DNA of 64,000 nucleotides from Microbacterium foliorum. Its GTDB lineage: Bacteria > Actinomycetota > Actinomycetes > Actinomycetales > Microbacteriaceae. Positions 34,468 to 46,164 of this stretch are shown in pieces. Location: assembly GCF_003367705.1 (NCBI RefSeq), contig NZ_CP031425.1, positions 62,001 to 126,000 on the forward strand. The letters run 5' to 3'. Under the pieces are notes generated by a model that saw only the letters and a list, made by a program, of their open reading frames with translations, did not search any database and was not told the origin of the DNA. Made by a program: the position numbers and the translations under genes. Position 1 is the stretch's first letter; each line of letters begins with the position of its first letter.

Positions 34468-37116
34468 TCAGCCCGCCGGGACGAGAACGAGGGTGTGCCG
34501 GGTGGCGGCATCGACCGCCGCCGGCGAGAACGCCCACGGCTTCTGCACACCCGACGCCCAGTCGGCGGTCTGGTCGATGTAGTGCTCGTCGAACGCGTGC
34601 CCGGAGGCGCCGGTGAGGTGGATCCACGTCGAGGCGTCGAGGTCCGCGAGGTCGACGACCATGCGCATCGACGGGACGGTCGTGGTCGCGTACGAGGTGC
34701 CGATGTCCCATCCCGTGGCGTTGACCACCGACGCGCCGCCGCCGACGGCGTAGGGTCCGCGATTGAAGAGCATCTCGATCGGGGCGATGCCCGATGAGCC
34801 GAGGGTGTCGCTGGTCAGGGTGATCGCGTGCAGGTCGCCCCACCGCCACGCATTGACGGCATCGCCCTGCAGGCCGACGAGCTCGTCGTATGCCTCTTCG
34901 GCTGACAGCGCGAGCATCTCGTTCATGCTCGTGACACCCAGCGTGGGGTTGCTCCAGAGCGGGTCCGCGGGGGAGTCGAGGAGATCTCCGACCACGGTGA
35001 ACAGGCGGCCCTGACCCTCGATCGGCAGCGGGTCCGCGCGCTCGGCGAAGATGTTGCGCACGAGGTTCGACCAGAGCACGTTCGCGTAGGCGGCGGCCGG
35101 AGAGGATGCGGAGTTCTGGGCGTCCCAGGTCCGCAGCAGATCGACCGCATCGCGGGTGCCCGCGCCCGTCACCGGGACATCGTCCATCGCCGACGCCAGC
35201 CGCTTGCCGATCCACATCTCGCTGTCCATCTGGATCTCGCGCATGTCCTGCGCGGTCAGGGGGCCGGCGGCGGCACGGCGCTCGATCAGGTGCTCGATGC
35301 GATCGGCGCGGTAGCCGTAGTCCCAGTCCCGGGAGAGGAAGTACGGGTACTCGTCGGCGACGATCGCGTTGTTGGCCGTGACGATGTACCCGGATGGCGG
35401 GTTGTACGACACGGGGAGCTCCTCGAACGGGATGAACCCGGTCCAGTCGTAGCGGCTGTCCCAGCCGGGTTGCGGCATCCAACCGTCTCCCGCGCCGCGG
35501 ATCGGCAGGCGCCCCGGCGCCTGGTAGCCGATGTTGCCCTCGACGTCGGCGTAGACGAGGTTCTGCGCCGGCACGTCGAAGAGCGAGGCGGCGACGCGGA
35601 AGTCGTCGAAGTTCTGCGCGGTCGAGAGGGCGAAGATCGCGGTCGCCGCGGTTCCGGGGTCCAGAGCCGTCCACCGCAGACTCACGGCGTACTCGGCGTC
35701 GTCGGCGTTCTCGCCTGTGGGGGCGGTGGCGGTCGACCCGCCCGCCGCGAGTCCGGGTTCGGGGTCGGCGGCGATCGCGGTGAAGTCGTCGGTGAGGCCC
35801 GAGATGAGAGGACCGTGCACGGTCGAGCGGATCGTGAGCTCGATGTCGTCGCCTCCGGCGACCTTGATCGTCTCGGTGCGCTGGTCGAGCGGCACGAGCG
35901 CACCGTCGCGCCAGTACTGATCGCCCTCCAGACGTTCCACGTACAGGTCGGTGACATCGGTGGTCAGGTTTGTGAAACCCCAGGCGACCTGCTGATTGTG
36001 TCCGATCACGATGCCGGGGAGGCCCGAGAACGAGAAGCCGCCGACATCGAACGGGCAGGCGTCCGTGACCTCGCTGCACCGCAGCTGCACCTGATACCAG
36101 ACCGAGGGAAGGGACGCACCGAGGTGCGGGTCGTTTGCGAGCAGCGGCAGGCCGCTCTCGGTCAGGTCGCCCGAGACGACCCACGAGTTCGAGCCGATGC
36201 CCTCCCCGACATCCCCGACGAGCAGGCTCGCCGCCTCGATCACATCCGAGGCCTCCTGCCATTCGATCGTGGTGGCGGCCTGCTGCATCTCGTCGTCGTG
36301 CGCGTCGTCGGTGAATGCGACCGGCTCGGTGCCCGTCTCGACGGCCGAGATCTGGGGGACGATCACGGGATGCTCGTCGAACGGATACGGCGGATAGAGC
36401 TGCTCGAGAGTGGCCTGCGTCGTCGCCGGATCGTCGCCGGTGGCGAGTTCGGAGGCGAGCAGCGAGCGTGCCGCCTCGTCGTCGACGTTGCCGCGGAGAT
36501 CCCAGGCCATCGCCTTGAGCCAGGCGACCGAGTCCGCGGGTTCCCAGGGCTCGGGGGCGTAGTCGGGGTTCTGTATTCCCAGAACGGCATATTCGAGCGA
36601 CAACTCGGATCCCGACCGGGATGCGAGGTAGGCGTTCACGCCGTCGGCGTACGCCTCGTAGTAGCCGAGCGTCACCTCATCCATCGTCTCGACCTCGGCC
36701 TCGGCCACCACACGCCAGCCCAGGGTGCGCAGAAAGGCGTCGGTCGCCACCTGCGACTCCCCGAACATCTCGGCGACGCGGCCCGACGTGACATGGCGGC
36801 GGAAGTCCATCTCGAAGAATCGATCCTGGGCGTGCACGAATCCCTGGGCGTAGAAGAGGTCGTCCGTCGACTCGGCGGTGATCGTCGGGATGCCGCGGTC
36901 GTCGCGCTGCACCGTGACCTGCGCCTGCAGTCCGTCGAGCGGGAGGGTTCCCTCGGTCTGCGGGAAGGATCTCTGGATGGTCCAGGTGACGACGAACGCC
37001 GCCGCGACGGCGATCACGACGAGCCCGGCCACGACGAGGAAGGCGATGCGGCCGATGCGGCCGCGCAGAGAGGTGCGCGCGACCGGGGCGGGATCGGGCG
37101 AATGGGTCGTCATCAT
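34468..37116 (-). CDS. penicillin acylase family protein (Ntn-hydrolase)
   Basis: The 882-aa precursor has an N-terminal signal anchor (FLVVAGLVVIAVAAAFVVTW, residues 26-45), an alpha-chain region with GIPTITAESTDDLFYAQGFVHAQDRFFEMDF and a cleavage site at Gly308/Ser309 in GIGSNSWVVSG, where Ser becomes the catalytic N-terminal nucleophile of the beta chain. The NDPHLGASLPSVWYQ and LPGIVIGHNQQVAWGFTN segments are family marks. It acts outside the membrane on amides such as acyl-homoserine lactones or beta-lactam side chains; substrate unknown. Start at 37116 follows AAAGAG. Confidence 0.93.
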   Translation of the reverse strand: MMTTHSPDPAPVARTSLRGRIGRIAFLVVAGLVVIAVAAAFVVTWTIQRSFPQTEGTLPLDGLQAQVTVQRDDRGIPTITAESTDDLFYAQGFVHAQDRFFEMDFRRHVTSGRVAEMFGESQVATDAFLRTLGWRVVAEAEVETMDEVTLGYYEAYADGVNAYLASRSGSELSLEYAVLGIQNPDYAPEPWEPADSVAWLKAMAWDLRGNVDDEAARSLLASELATGDDPATTQATLEQLYPPYPFDEHPVIVPQISAVETGTEPVAFTDDAHDDEMQQAATTIEWQEASDVIEAASLLVGDVGEGIGSNSWVVSGDLTESGLPLLANDPHLGASLPSVWYQVQLRCSEVTDACPFDVGGFSFSGLPGIVIGHNQQVAWGFTNLTTDVTDLYVERLEGDQYWRDGALVPLDQRTETIKVAGGDDIELTIRSTVHGPLISGLTDDFTAIAADPEPGLAAGGSTATAPTGENADDAEYAVSLRWTALDPGTAATAIFALSTAQNFDDFRVAASLFDVPAQNLVYADVEGNIGYQAPGRLPIRGAGDGWMPQPGWDSRYDWTGFIPFEELPVSYNPPSGYIVTANNAIVADEYPYFLSRDWDYGYRADRIEHLIERRAAAGPLTAQDMREIQMDSEMWIGKRLASAMDDVPVTGAGTRDAVDLLRTWDAQNSASSPAAAYANVLWSNLVRNIFAERADPLPIEGQGRLFTVVGDLLDSPADPLWSNPTLGVTSMNEMLALSAEEAYDELVGLQGDAVNAWRWGDLHAITLTSDTLGSSGIAPIEMLFNRGPYAVGGGASVVNATGWDIGTSYATTTVPSMRMVVDLADLDASTWIHLTGASGHAFDEHYIDQTADWASGVQKPWAFSPAAVDAATRHTLVLVPAG

Positions 37117-37162
37117 CGAGAACTCTTTCGAACGGCGTGGGTGGTACTCGGTACCCACGAGC

Positions 37163-37194
37163 CCCAGAGTGCGTCTCATCGGACGCACTCTGGG
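37163..37194 (-). terminator. perfect 13-bp hairpin after the YhgE gene
   Basis: CCCAGAGTGCGTC (37163-37175) and its exact complement (37182-37194) enclose a 6-nt loop, 55 bp beyond the YhgE stop. No U-run follows on either strand. It fits the stem-only terminators frequent in Actinobacteria and separates the YhgE operon from the acylase gene. Confidence 0.65.
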
Positions 37195-37248
37195 AATCCT
37201 ACTCACACCCGCCGACGTCGCGGGGCTCTCGGTCGCATCGAGCGGGGG

Positions 37249-39164
37249 TCAGCCGATCAGGCTCGGCTGCAGATCGCGCAGCGTTCTCCGATGCGTCATC
37301 CGCGTCACGCCGATCGCCGCGAGCAGGAGCGCGCCGACGAGCCAGATGCCGAGGACCACGAGATCCCATCCGGCCCGACCCAGATTGCCGCCGTACATCA
37401 GCTGCCGCATCGCATCGACCACGTAGCCGAGCGGAAGCACGTGGTGCAGGGCTGCCAGGGGGGCGGGCAGCGTCTGCCACGGGAAGGTGCCGCCCGCGGT
37501 GACGAGCTGCAGCACCATGAGCACCAGACCCAGGAACTGCCCCACCGAGCCGAGCCACACGTTCAGCATCAGGATGATGGCGGCGAAGGTCGCGGAGGCG
37601 AAGACCATCACCCCGAGCGTGCCTATCGGGTTGTTGAACGTGAATCCGAGGGTGATCGCCAGGATGCCCATGAGCCCCACCATCTGCAGGGCGCCGAGCA
37701 TCGCCGGCGTCAGCCAGCCTGCCAGGGTGACGCGCAGCGGCGAGTGCAGGGCGGTGACGGCGCGACGGGAGATCGGCTTGACGATGAGGAACAGCGCGTA
37801 GATGCCGATCCATGCCGAGAGCGCGGCGAAGAACGGCGCGAGGCCTGCGCCGTAGTCTTCGGCGGAGGCGACCTTGTCGCTGGACACCTTCACCGGGTCG
37901 GCGATGGTGTCGGCCTGCTGGGTGCGCAGCTCGGGTGTGGAGACGGGGATCTGCGCGACGCCGTCGGAGAGTCCGTCGCGCAGCTCTGCCGTGCCGGAGG
38001 CGAGCGTGGCGAGTCCGTCGCGCAGCTGTGCGGCGCCGTCGTTCGCGGACGCCGCGCCGGTCGCGACGGTGCCTGCGCCGGAGGCGAGCGTGCCTGCACC
38101 CGAGGCGAGGGTACCGGCGCCCGACGCGAGCTCGGAGGCACCCGAGGCGACGGATGCCGCGCCGGCAGCGAGCTGATCGACCTTGTCGACGGCGCCCTGC
38201 ACCTGGGCGTTGCCCTCCTGCAATCGGGTGCCGAGCGGGTCGAGCTTCGCGAGCAACTGGTCGACCTCCTCGGGGGTGAGCCCCTGCTCGGTCAGCGCGG
38301 TAGCGATGTCGGTGCGCACCTGGGGCAGTGCGTTCGCGGCCTGCTGGACCACGTCGCCGGCCCGATCGGCGACGTCGGCGAGCTGCCGGTTGCCGTCGCT
38401 GACCTGCTGCGCGCCGCCGGCGAGTGTCTGCGCGCCGTTCGCGAGCGTCTGCGCGCCGCCGGCGAGTGTCTGCGCGCCGTTCGCGAGCTGCGCCGTGCCG
38501 TCTGCGAGCTGCGCCGTGCCGTCGGCGAGCGTGGCGCTGCCGGATGCTGCGGTGTTCGCGCCGTCCGTCAACTGGCTCGCGCCGTCGACAGCGGTGACCA
38601 GCTTGTCGCGCACCTCGCTCAATCCGGTGAGCAGCCGCTCCGCGGCCTCGCTCCCGACCATCTCGGCGACCGAGCTGCGGATCTTCTCGACCGCCTGGGT
38701 GCCCATCGACGAGGCGAGGTAGTTGTTGGCGTCGTTCGTCTCGAGCTCGATGCGCGCCTGATGCGGGTCGTCGCCGGATGCCGAGGTCAGTGCGGCGGAG
38801 AAGTCCGCGGGGATCGTCACCGCGAAGTCGACCGTGCCCTCGCGCAGGGCGTTCGCGGCCTCGTCATCCGACATCCGCTGCCAGTCGAAGGCGTTGCCCT
38901 CGATGAGGTTGTCGGCGACATCCTCGCCGTAGTTGACGGTCTCGCCGGTCGGAGCATCCGTGCCTGTGGTGGGGGTCGCGGCGCCCTCGTCGTCGACGAC
39001 GAGGGCGACGGGGACGTCGGGGAACTTGGCGTACGGGTCCTGGTTGGCCCAGAGGTAGAGCCCGCCGTAGAGGATCGGCACGCACACGAGCGCGATCAGC
39101 GCGATGATGCCCATCTTGCTCGCGGTGAGTCGCCGCAGCTCGGCGGCGATCATGGAGGGGACCT

Positions 39165-39168
<4 letters not shown>
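37249..39168 (-). CDS. YhgE/Pip family membrane protein (ABC-2-like)
   Basis: The 639-aa protein has one N-terminal helix (GIIALIALVCVPILYGGLYLW), a long extracytoplasmic region with heptads such as GAQTLAGGAQTLANGAQ and SGAGTLASGAGTLASGAG that form a stalk, and five to six C-terminal helices of the ABC-2 permease fold. This is the YhgE/Pip (phage infection protein) layout, also seen in EsaA of type VII secretion. It is coupled by ATGA to the ATPase-like gene and lies under the TetR gene. Confidence 0.92.
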
Positions 39169-40084
<916 letters not shown>

Positions 40085-40088
<4 letters not shown>

Positions 40089-40708
40089 GCGTCGACCCGC
40101 TCGGATCCGATGATCTCGGGATGCACGGTCAGCAGGTCGTCGGCCTCGCGCCAGGACAGCCCCGCGATGCTGAGGAGCGTGCGCACGGCGAGGTTCTCGG
40201 CGCCGATGCTCGCGGCATCGGTGCGGGATACGACGGTGCGGGCGACCTCTTCGATGAGGCGTGCGAGCGTCGGCGCGGCGATGTCGGTGCGGAAGCTGCC
40301 GTCCTCCTGGCCCCGTCGGGCGAGGGCCGCGACGGTGCGGCGAAGCGGCGCGAGGGCGTCGGCGGTGTGCTGCACATGCGCCTCGTCGAGGGCGAGGGCC
40401 GCAGCGACCTGCACGTGGGACGCCTCTTGCCAGAGTCTGGCGGCGAGCCGGGCGAGCGCGATGCGCGCGTCAGTGTCGGTCACGGACTCGGCGATCGCGT
40501 TGAACCGCTGCGTGCCCACCGAGATGAGCTCGCGGATCAGCGCCTCGCGGTCGTCGAAGTGCCCGTACAGGGTGCGGCGCGAGAGGCCGGCGCTGCGGGC
40601 GATGACGTCGATCGAGGCGCGGGGGTCGGCGGCGAGGGTCTCTCGAGCCGCATCGAGGATTCCGGCACGGTTCTCGACGGAATCGCGACGGGGGGCACGG
40701 GTGGTCAT
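40085..40708 (-). CDS. TetR/AcrR family regulator of the YhgE operon
   Basis: The 207-aa protein has a TetR helix-turn-helix at about residues 28-58 (ASIDVIARSAGLSRRTLYGHFDDREAL). ATG at 40708 is chosen because a -10-like TACCAT ends 6 nt before it, which predicts a leaderless message. It is first in a three-gene unit with overlaps. The inverted repeat at 40728-40743 is its probable operator. Confidence 0.9.
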
Positions 40709-40714
40709 GGCTCC

Positions 40715-40744
40715 ATGGTAGCTAATGTGCACAGACGTGTGCAA
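40715..40744 (-). promoter_or_regulatory. promoter and operator of the TetR-YhgE operon
   Basis: On the minus strand TTGCAC (40744-40739) and TACCAT (40720-40715) are 18 nt apart. TGCACA and TGTGCA (40728-40743) form an inverted repeat with a 4-bp centre that overlaps the -35 and the spacer, as expected for autorepression by the TetR protein. Confidence 0.6.
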
Positions 40745-40779
40745 GATAGTGTGGCGAACTCACAGGTGCCGGGGGTTGC

Positions 40780-40869
40780 CCGTTCAGGATTCAGCAGAGA
40801 ACGATCGTTCCAGAATGGCACGGGTGGGTTTCGAGCCGACCTGTGGCGTCTGTGCTGAATTGCGCACGG
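40780..40869. repeat. palindromic element, copy C (90 bp)
   Basis: Arm ccgttcaggattcagca (40780-40796) is an inverted repeat of tgctgaattgcgcacgg (40853-40869), 13 of 17 matches. It lies in the gap between the divergent TetR promoter and the 3' side of argG. The interior shares gaacgatcg with copy B. Confidence 0.75.
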
Positions 40870-40959
40870 GGACTCGTCGTGACCCCGAACGGCAGGCGCG
40901 GTAGCCGGCGGAACGCAGGGGGAAAGCAGGGGGGTGGAGGCGACGGGCAGGGCAGCAGA

Positions 40960-40990
40960 AGGGGGCGGATGCTGATCGCACCCGCCCCCT
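40960..40990 (-). terminator. terminator of argG
   Basis: AGGGGGCGG (40960-40968) and CCGCCCCCT (40982-40990) form a perfect 9-bp GC stem 16 bp past the argG stop. On the minus strand it is followed by TTCTGCT, a weak U-containing tail. Confidence 0.6.
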
Positions 40991-41006
40991 CTCGTGAACC
41001 GTTCGG

Positions 41007-42939
<1,933 letters not shown>

Positions 42940-42979
42940 CGGATCCGCCCTTCGTCGCTCCCATGGTATCCAGAACGTC

Positions 42980-43004
42980 AGTATGTAACAACAATGACCG
43001 TACT
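42980..43004. promoter_or_regulatory. candidate HxlR operator
   Basis: AGTATG and CGTACT form an inverted repeat (5 of 6 matches) with a 13-bp centre in the 99-bp gap between the HxlR and MFS starts. AGTA/TACT arms are usual in operators of this family. Confidence 0.5.
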
Positions 43005-43038
43005 TGCTCGTCTCGTACCGGTCCGCGACACTGGACAC

Positions 43039-44427
43039 GTGACTGCTTCCGTGCCCGTGGCACCCACCCGTTCGCGCTCGCCGCGGCATCCGTGGCTCGC
43101 CATGATCCCCCTCCTCCTCGGCATCCTGATCGGCGCCCTCGCGATCAGCAGCGTGTCGACCGCGCTGCCCGCGATCCGCGGCGATCTGACGCTCAGCGAC
43201 ACGGGCGCGCTATGGCTCGTCGACGTCTACTCCCTCTCTCTGGCGGCGACGCTGATCCTCGCCGCACGCATCGGAGACGCTGTCGGGCGCAAGCGGATCG
43301 TGCTCCTCGGCCTCGCCGGATTCGCGGTACTCAACCTCATCGGCGGCCTCGCGCAGGACGGCCTCGTGCTGATCGTCGTGCGCGCTCTCCTCGGTGTGGC
43401 CGAGGCCTTCGTCGTCGCGGGTGTCGTCGCCACGATCGGCGCGCACTATCAGGCTCGTCAGCGCGTGCTCGCCTACGGGCTGTGGACCGCGACGTTCGGC
43501 ACGGGCAGCGCCCTCGGTCCGGTTCTCGGCGGTCTGGTGACCGAGGGGCCCGGATGGCGCTGGCTGCTGCTGGGGAGCGTGCCGCTGGCGGTGGTCGCCG
43601 CGGTGCTCGCCCTCTGGCTCGTGCCGGACTCGCGCAGCTCCCGGCCGGTGTCGTGGGACATCCTCAGCATCGTGTCGTCGATCGTGGCGCTGGGTGCCCT
43701 GGTGTTCGCGCTGCACGAGATTCTGGCCGCTCCCGTGCCCGCGGCCGTGGCGGGTGTGGTCGCGGTGGCGACCCTCGTGTTCTTCATCCGACGGCAGCGC
43801 TCGCTGCGTGACCCCCTGATCGACCTGCGCCTGTTCCGCGTGTCCGGCTTCAGTCCTGCGGTGGTTCGCATCGTGGCGAGCAGCGGGGTGTCGTCGGCCT
43901 GCGTGCTCCTCGCCAGCCTGCACCTGCAGGATCTGCGCGGGTACTCCGCGGCGGAGGCGGGGATCGCGATCCTGCCGCAGGCGGTGGCGATCGCCCTCGG
44001 TGGTGTCGCCGCACCCCTGTTCCTGCGGTGGCTGACCTCGCCCTCGCTCACGGTGCTCGCCCTCGTGATCCAGGGCGTCGGACTCGTGTGGCTGGCGCTG
44101 GATCCTGAGATCGTGGCGCTGCCGCTCGTGCTCGTCGGCGCCGGATTCGGCGTCGCAGCGACCCTGGCGGCCACGACCCTGTTCGACGTCACGACGGAGG
44201 ACGACGCTGGGCAGGTCGGCGCGATCCAGGAAGTCGCCTTCGCCCTCGGCGGCGGGCTCGGCATCGCCGTGCTCGGCACGATCTCGCAGGTCGTCGGAGC
44301 GAGCGGATTCGCGGTGGCTCTCGTGGTCGCCGCCGTCGCGGTGGCCGCCGCCGCGCTCGTGCCGTTGGTGCGACGCGCCCCACAGGGTGCCGAACGCTCC
44401 CCGCGCGACCCCGCCGGCATCCGCTGA
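43039..44427 (+). CDS. MFS transporter, DHA2-like (14-TM) drug exporter
   Basis: The 462-aa protein has 12-14 helices and DHA2-type marks: ISSVSTALPAIRGDL with WLVDVYSLSLAATLIL, motif A GDAVGRKRIVLLG and motif C GTGSALGPVLGG. GTG at 43039 gives the natural N-terminus; CACT 6 nt before it suggests a leaderless message. It is divergent from HxlR and followed by a quinone-reductase-like gene, a usual quinone/electrophile-response set. Confidence 0.88.
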   Translation: MTASVPVAPTRSRSPRHPWLAMIPLLLGILIGALAISSVSTALPAIRGDLTLSDTGALWLVDVYSLSLAATLILAARIGDAVGRKRIVLLGLAGFAVLNLIGGLAQDGLVLIVVRALLGVAEAFVVAGVVATIGAHYQARQRVLAYGLWTATFGTGSALGPVLGGLVTEGPGWRWLLLGSVPLAVVAAVLALWLVPDSRSSRPVSWDILSIVSSIVALGALVFALHEILAAPVPAAVAGVVAVATLVFFIRRQRSLRDPLIDLRLFRVSGFSPAVVRIVASSGVSSACVLLASLHLQDLRGYSAAEAGIAILPQAVAIALGGVAAPLFLRWLTSPSLTVLALVIQGVGLVWLALDPEIVALPLVLVGAGFGVAATLAATTLFDVTTEDDAGQVGAIQEVAFALGGGLGIAVLGTISQVVGASGFAVALVVAAVAVAAAALVPLVRRAPQGAERSPRDPAGIR

Positions 44428-44477
44428 CACTCGCCGCCGCATCCCGCCATCACCATCCCCACGGAAGAGAGACTCGC

Positions 44478-45269
44478 TTGTCCGCGCCCCGTAAGACCGT
44501 CCATTGGATCCTCGCCCACCCCCAGGAGAGCTCCGTCAACGCCCGTCTGTTCCGAGAGGGCGTGGAGTTCCTGTCGCGCGATCATGACGTGCACGTCTCC
44601 GATCTGTATCGGCAGGGGTTCGATCCGGTGCTCGGCGCTGCCGACCTCGGTGCCCCCGGCGGACGGGAGGGGAACGTCGTCGACCTCATGGGTGCCGCGC
44701 ACGCCGAAGGCACGGTGCCGTCTGAAGTGCGCGAGGAGCAGCGCAAGCTCGAGGCGGCCGATCTGGTCGTGCTCCAGTTCCCCCTGTGGTGGTACGGCCC
44801 GCCGGCGATCCTCAAAGGGTGGTTCGATCGCGTGCTCACGAACGGATTCGCCTACGGACCCACCGATCCCGAGACCGGGCTGCCGCTGCGGTACGGGGAG
44901 GGACTGCTCGCCGGCAGGCGCGCGCTCGTGATCGTGACCGCGGGGGAGGACGACCGATCGATCGGCACCCGCGGCATCAGCGGCGACATCGACGCGCTGA
45001 TGTTCCCGCTCACCCACGGCACGCTCTGGTACACCGGCATCGAGCCGCTCGACCTGCACGTCGTGCACGATGTCGACGGCTTCGGCGCCGCTGACGTCGA
45101 GCGGGAATCCGCCCGCCTGCGCACACGACTCGCGGGGATCGACGACGAGACGCCGACCAGTCCGTACCGCCGGCTGCGCGACGGCGAGTACCACGGCACC
45201 CGAGCGCTGCGGGCGGATCTGCTGCCCGGGCGCACCGACCTCGGCATCCATCGCCGCGTACGCGACTGA
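44478..45269 (+). CDS. NAD(P)H dehydrogenase (quinone)-like flavoprotein
   Basis: The 263-aa flavodoxin-2 fold protein has the FMN/FAD loop ILAHPQESSVNARL, active-site LVVLQFPLWWYGPPAILKGWFDRVL and TAGEDDRS. It resembles two-electron quinone reductases. The TTG start at 44478 is supported by GGAAGAGAG just upstream. It lies 50 bp behind the MFS gene and may share its regulation by HxlR. Confidence 0.88.
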   Translation: MSAPRKTVHWILAHPQESSVNARLFREGVEFLSRDHDVHVSDLYRQGFDPVLGAADLGAPGGREGNVVDLMGAAHAEGTVPSEVREEQRKLEAADLVVLQFPLWWYGPPAILKGWFDRVLTNGFAYGPTDPETGLPLRYGEGLLAGRRALVIVTAGEDDRSIGTRGISGDIDALMFPLTHGTLWYTGIEPLDLHVVHDVDGFGAADVERESARLRTRLAGIDDETPTSPYRRLRDGEYHGTRALRADLLPGRTDLGIHRRVRD

Positions 45270-45551
45270 ACGGCGGAGGGGGGGCGAGGGGCGGTGAAGT
45301 CGCTGCTAACCAGGATGCGTGCTTTGCCGAGGGTGTTTCAGTGCGCCGACGGGAGCACTGACCTGTCACGAAACCGCCCATACTTCGGTCATGGAGACTG
45401 GCGCGGACCACGAGTTACCCGCGAAAGCCTGAGCAATGCGCTCCTCTCGATGACGAGACCGCTTTTGTCGGCCGTTTGGGGGACGCGCACTCTACGGTCA
45501 GCTTGTTACGGTGATTCTTGTTCGCAGTCCAATCATCGGAGGCCCCAACTC
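45270..45551. other. gene-free stretch before the small-ORF cluster
   Basis: No credible gene was found. The first part is G-rich; from about 45300 the base composition falls visibly below the window mean, marking the left edge of an AT-richer patch. GGAGG at 45537-45541 is a good ribosome site for ATG 45552. Confidence 0.4.
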
Positions 45552-45614
45552 ATGAGACAGGCATCCCAAATATCAGGGGCAGCACTCGCAGTGCCGAACA
45601 GCAGGCTATGGTGA
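45552..45614 (+). CDS. 20-residue leader ORF with strong ribosome site
   Basis: MRQASQISGAALAVPNSRLW is opened by ATG 45552, about 10 nt after GGAGG, the best ribosome site in this patch. Its TGA overlaps the next start in ATGGTGA. It may be a leader for translational coupling, or the 5' part of the next gene if a -1 shift joins the frames, which would give one continuous precursor. Confidence 0.4.
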   Translation: MRQASQISGAALAVPNSRLW

Positions 45615-45808
45615 CTGGCGCCTCGGCGACGCTTGTCGCAGCGATCTGTGCTCTTGCAGGTCCCCCATCTGCGGGGGTCGCCTGTGGAGTTGGCGGAGTG
45701 CTCATCGGGTCCATTGTTGCGTTCATCGTTGCAAATGGGGTGTGTGCGAACGGGCGTGAGATGCGCATCTATCCACTCGCGGGGCCGTCGGGGTTTAGCT
45801 GCCAGTGA
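45608..45808 (+). CDS. small hydrophobic four-cysteine peptide, bacteriocin-like
   Basis: The 66-aa product is very hydrophobic and glycine-rich from residue 4 to 44, has Cys at 14, 26, 46 and 65, and a short polar tail (NGREMRIYPLAGPS). Composition and size recall membrane-active secreted peptides, but no family was recognised. The frame is open upstream to a TTG at 45518. It overlaps the leader ORF before it and the membrane-protein gene after it (GTGA). Confidence 0.5.
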   Translation: MVTGASATLVAAICALAGPPSAGVACGVGGVLIGSIVAFIVANGVCANGREMRIYPLAGPSGFSCQ

Positions 45809-46002
45809 ATACTAAGAAGCGACTACATCCCGCAGTCTTCGCGACGATCGTCGCGGGCGGGATAATTCTTGTACAACTGGCTCTGTTGCTGACAGGAGTC
45901 TGGGAGTGGTCAACCGATTTGATATCGGTGGCCGTTATCGACCTCATCTTCTGGGGTCTTCTGTACTTCGTCTGGTACGCAGCTGGGAAGATCAAACAGT
46001 AG
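45805..46002 (+). CDS. 65-residue two-helix membrane protein, possible immunity partner
   Basis: It has a lysine/arginine-rich start, then helices FATIVAGGIILVQLALLLTG and LISVAVIDLIFWGLLYFVWY. The GTG at 45805 overlaps the stop of the hydrophobic peptide gene as GTGA. Small cationic two-helix proteins coupled to membrane-active peptides are often immunity proteins; here that is an inference from layout. Base composition is far below the window average. Confidence 0.5.
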   Translation: MNTKKRLHPAVFATIVAGGIILVQLALLLTGVWEWSTDLISVAVIDLIFWGLLYFVWYAAGKIKQ

Positions 46003-46164
46003 AAGGTGCTTCATGGTGCACTAGCAGCGCATCCGCCCGCGGCGCGCTCAGACGGTTCGCCTGCCCGGTGATTGCGTCGAACGTCGAGTTGGCCCCGACG
46101 AGGAGAAATCGCTGACAGTGATCTGTGCCGCGCAGTGGCAGAGTGGCCCTGAAGGAGGCAGGAC

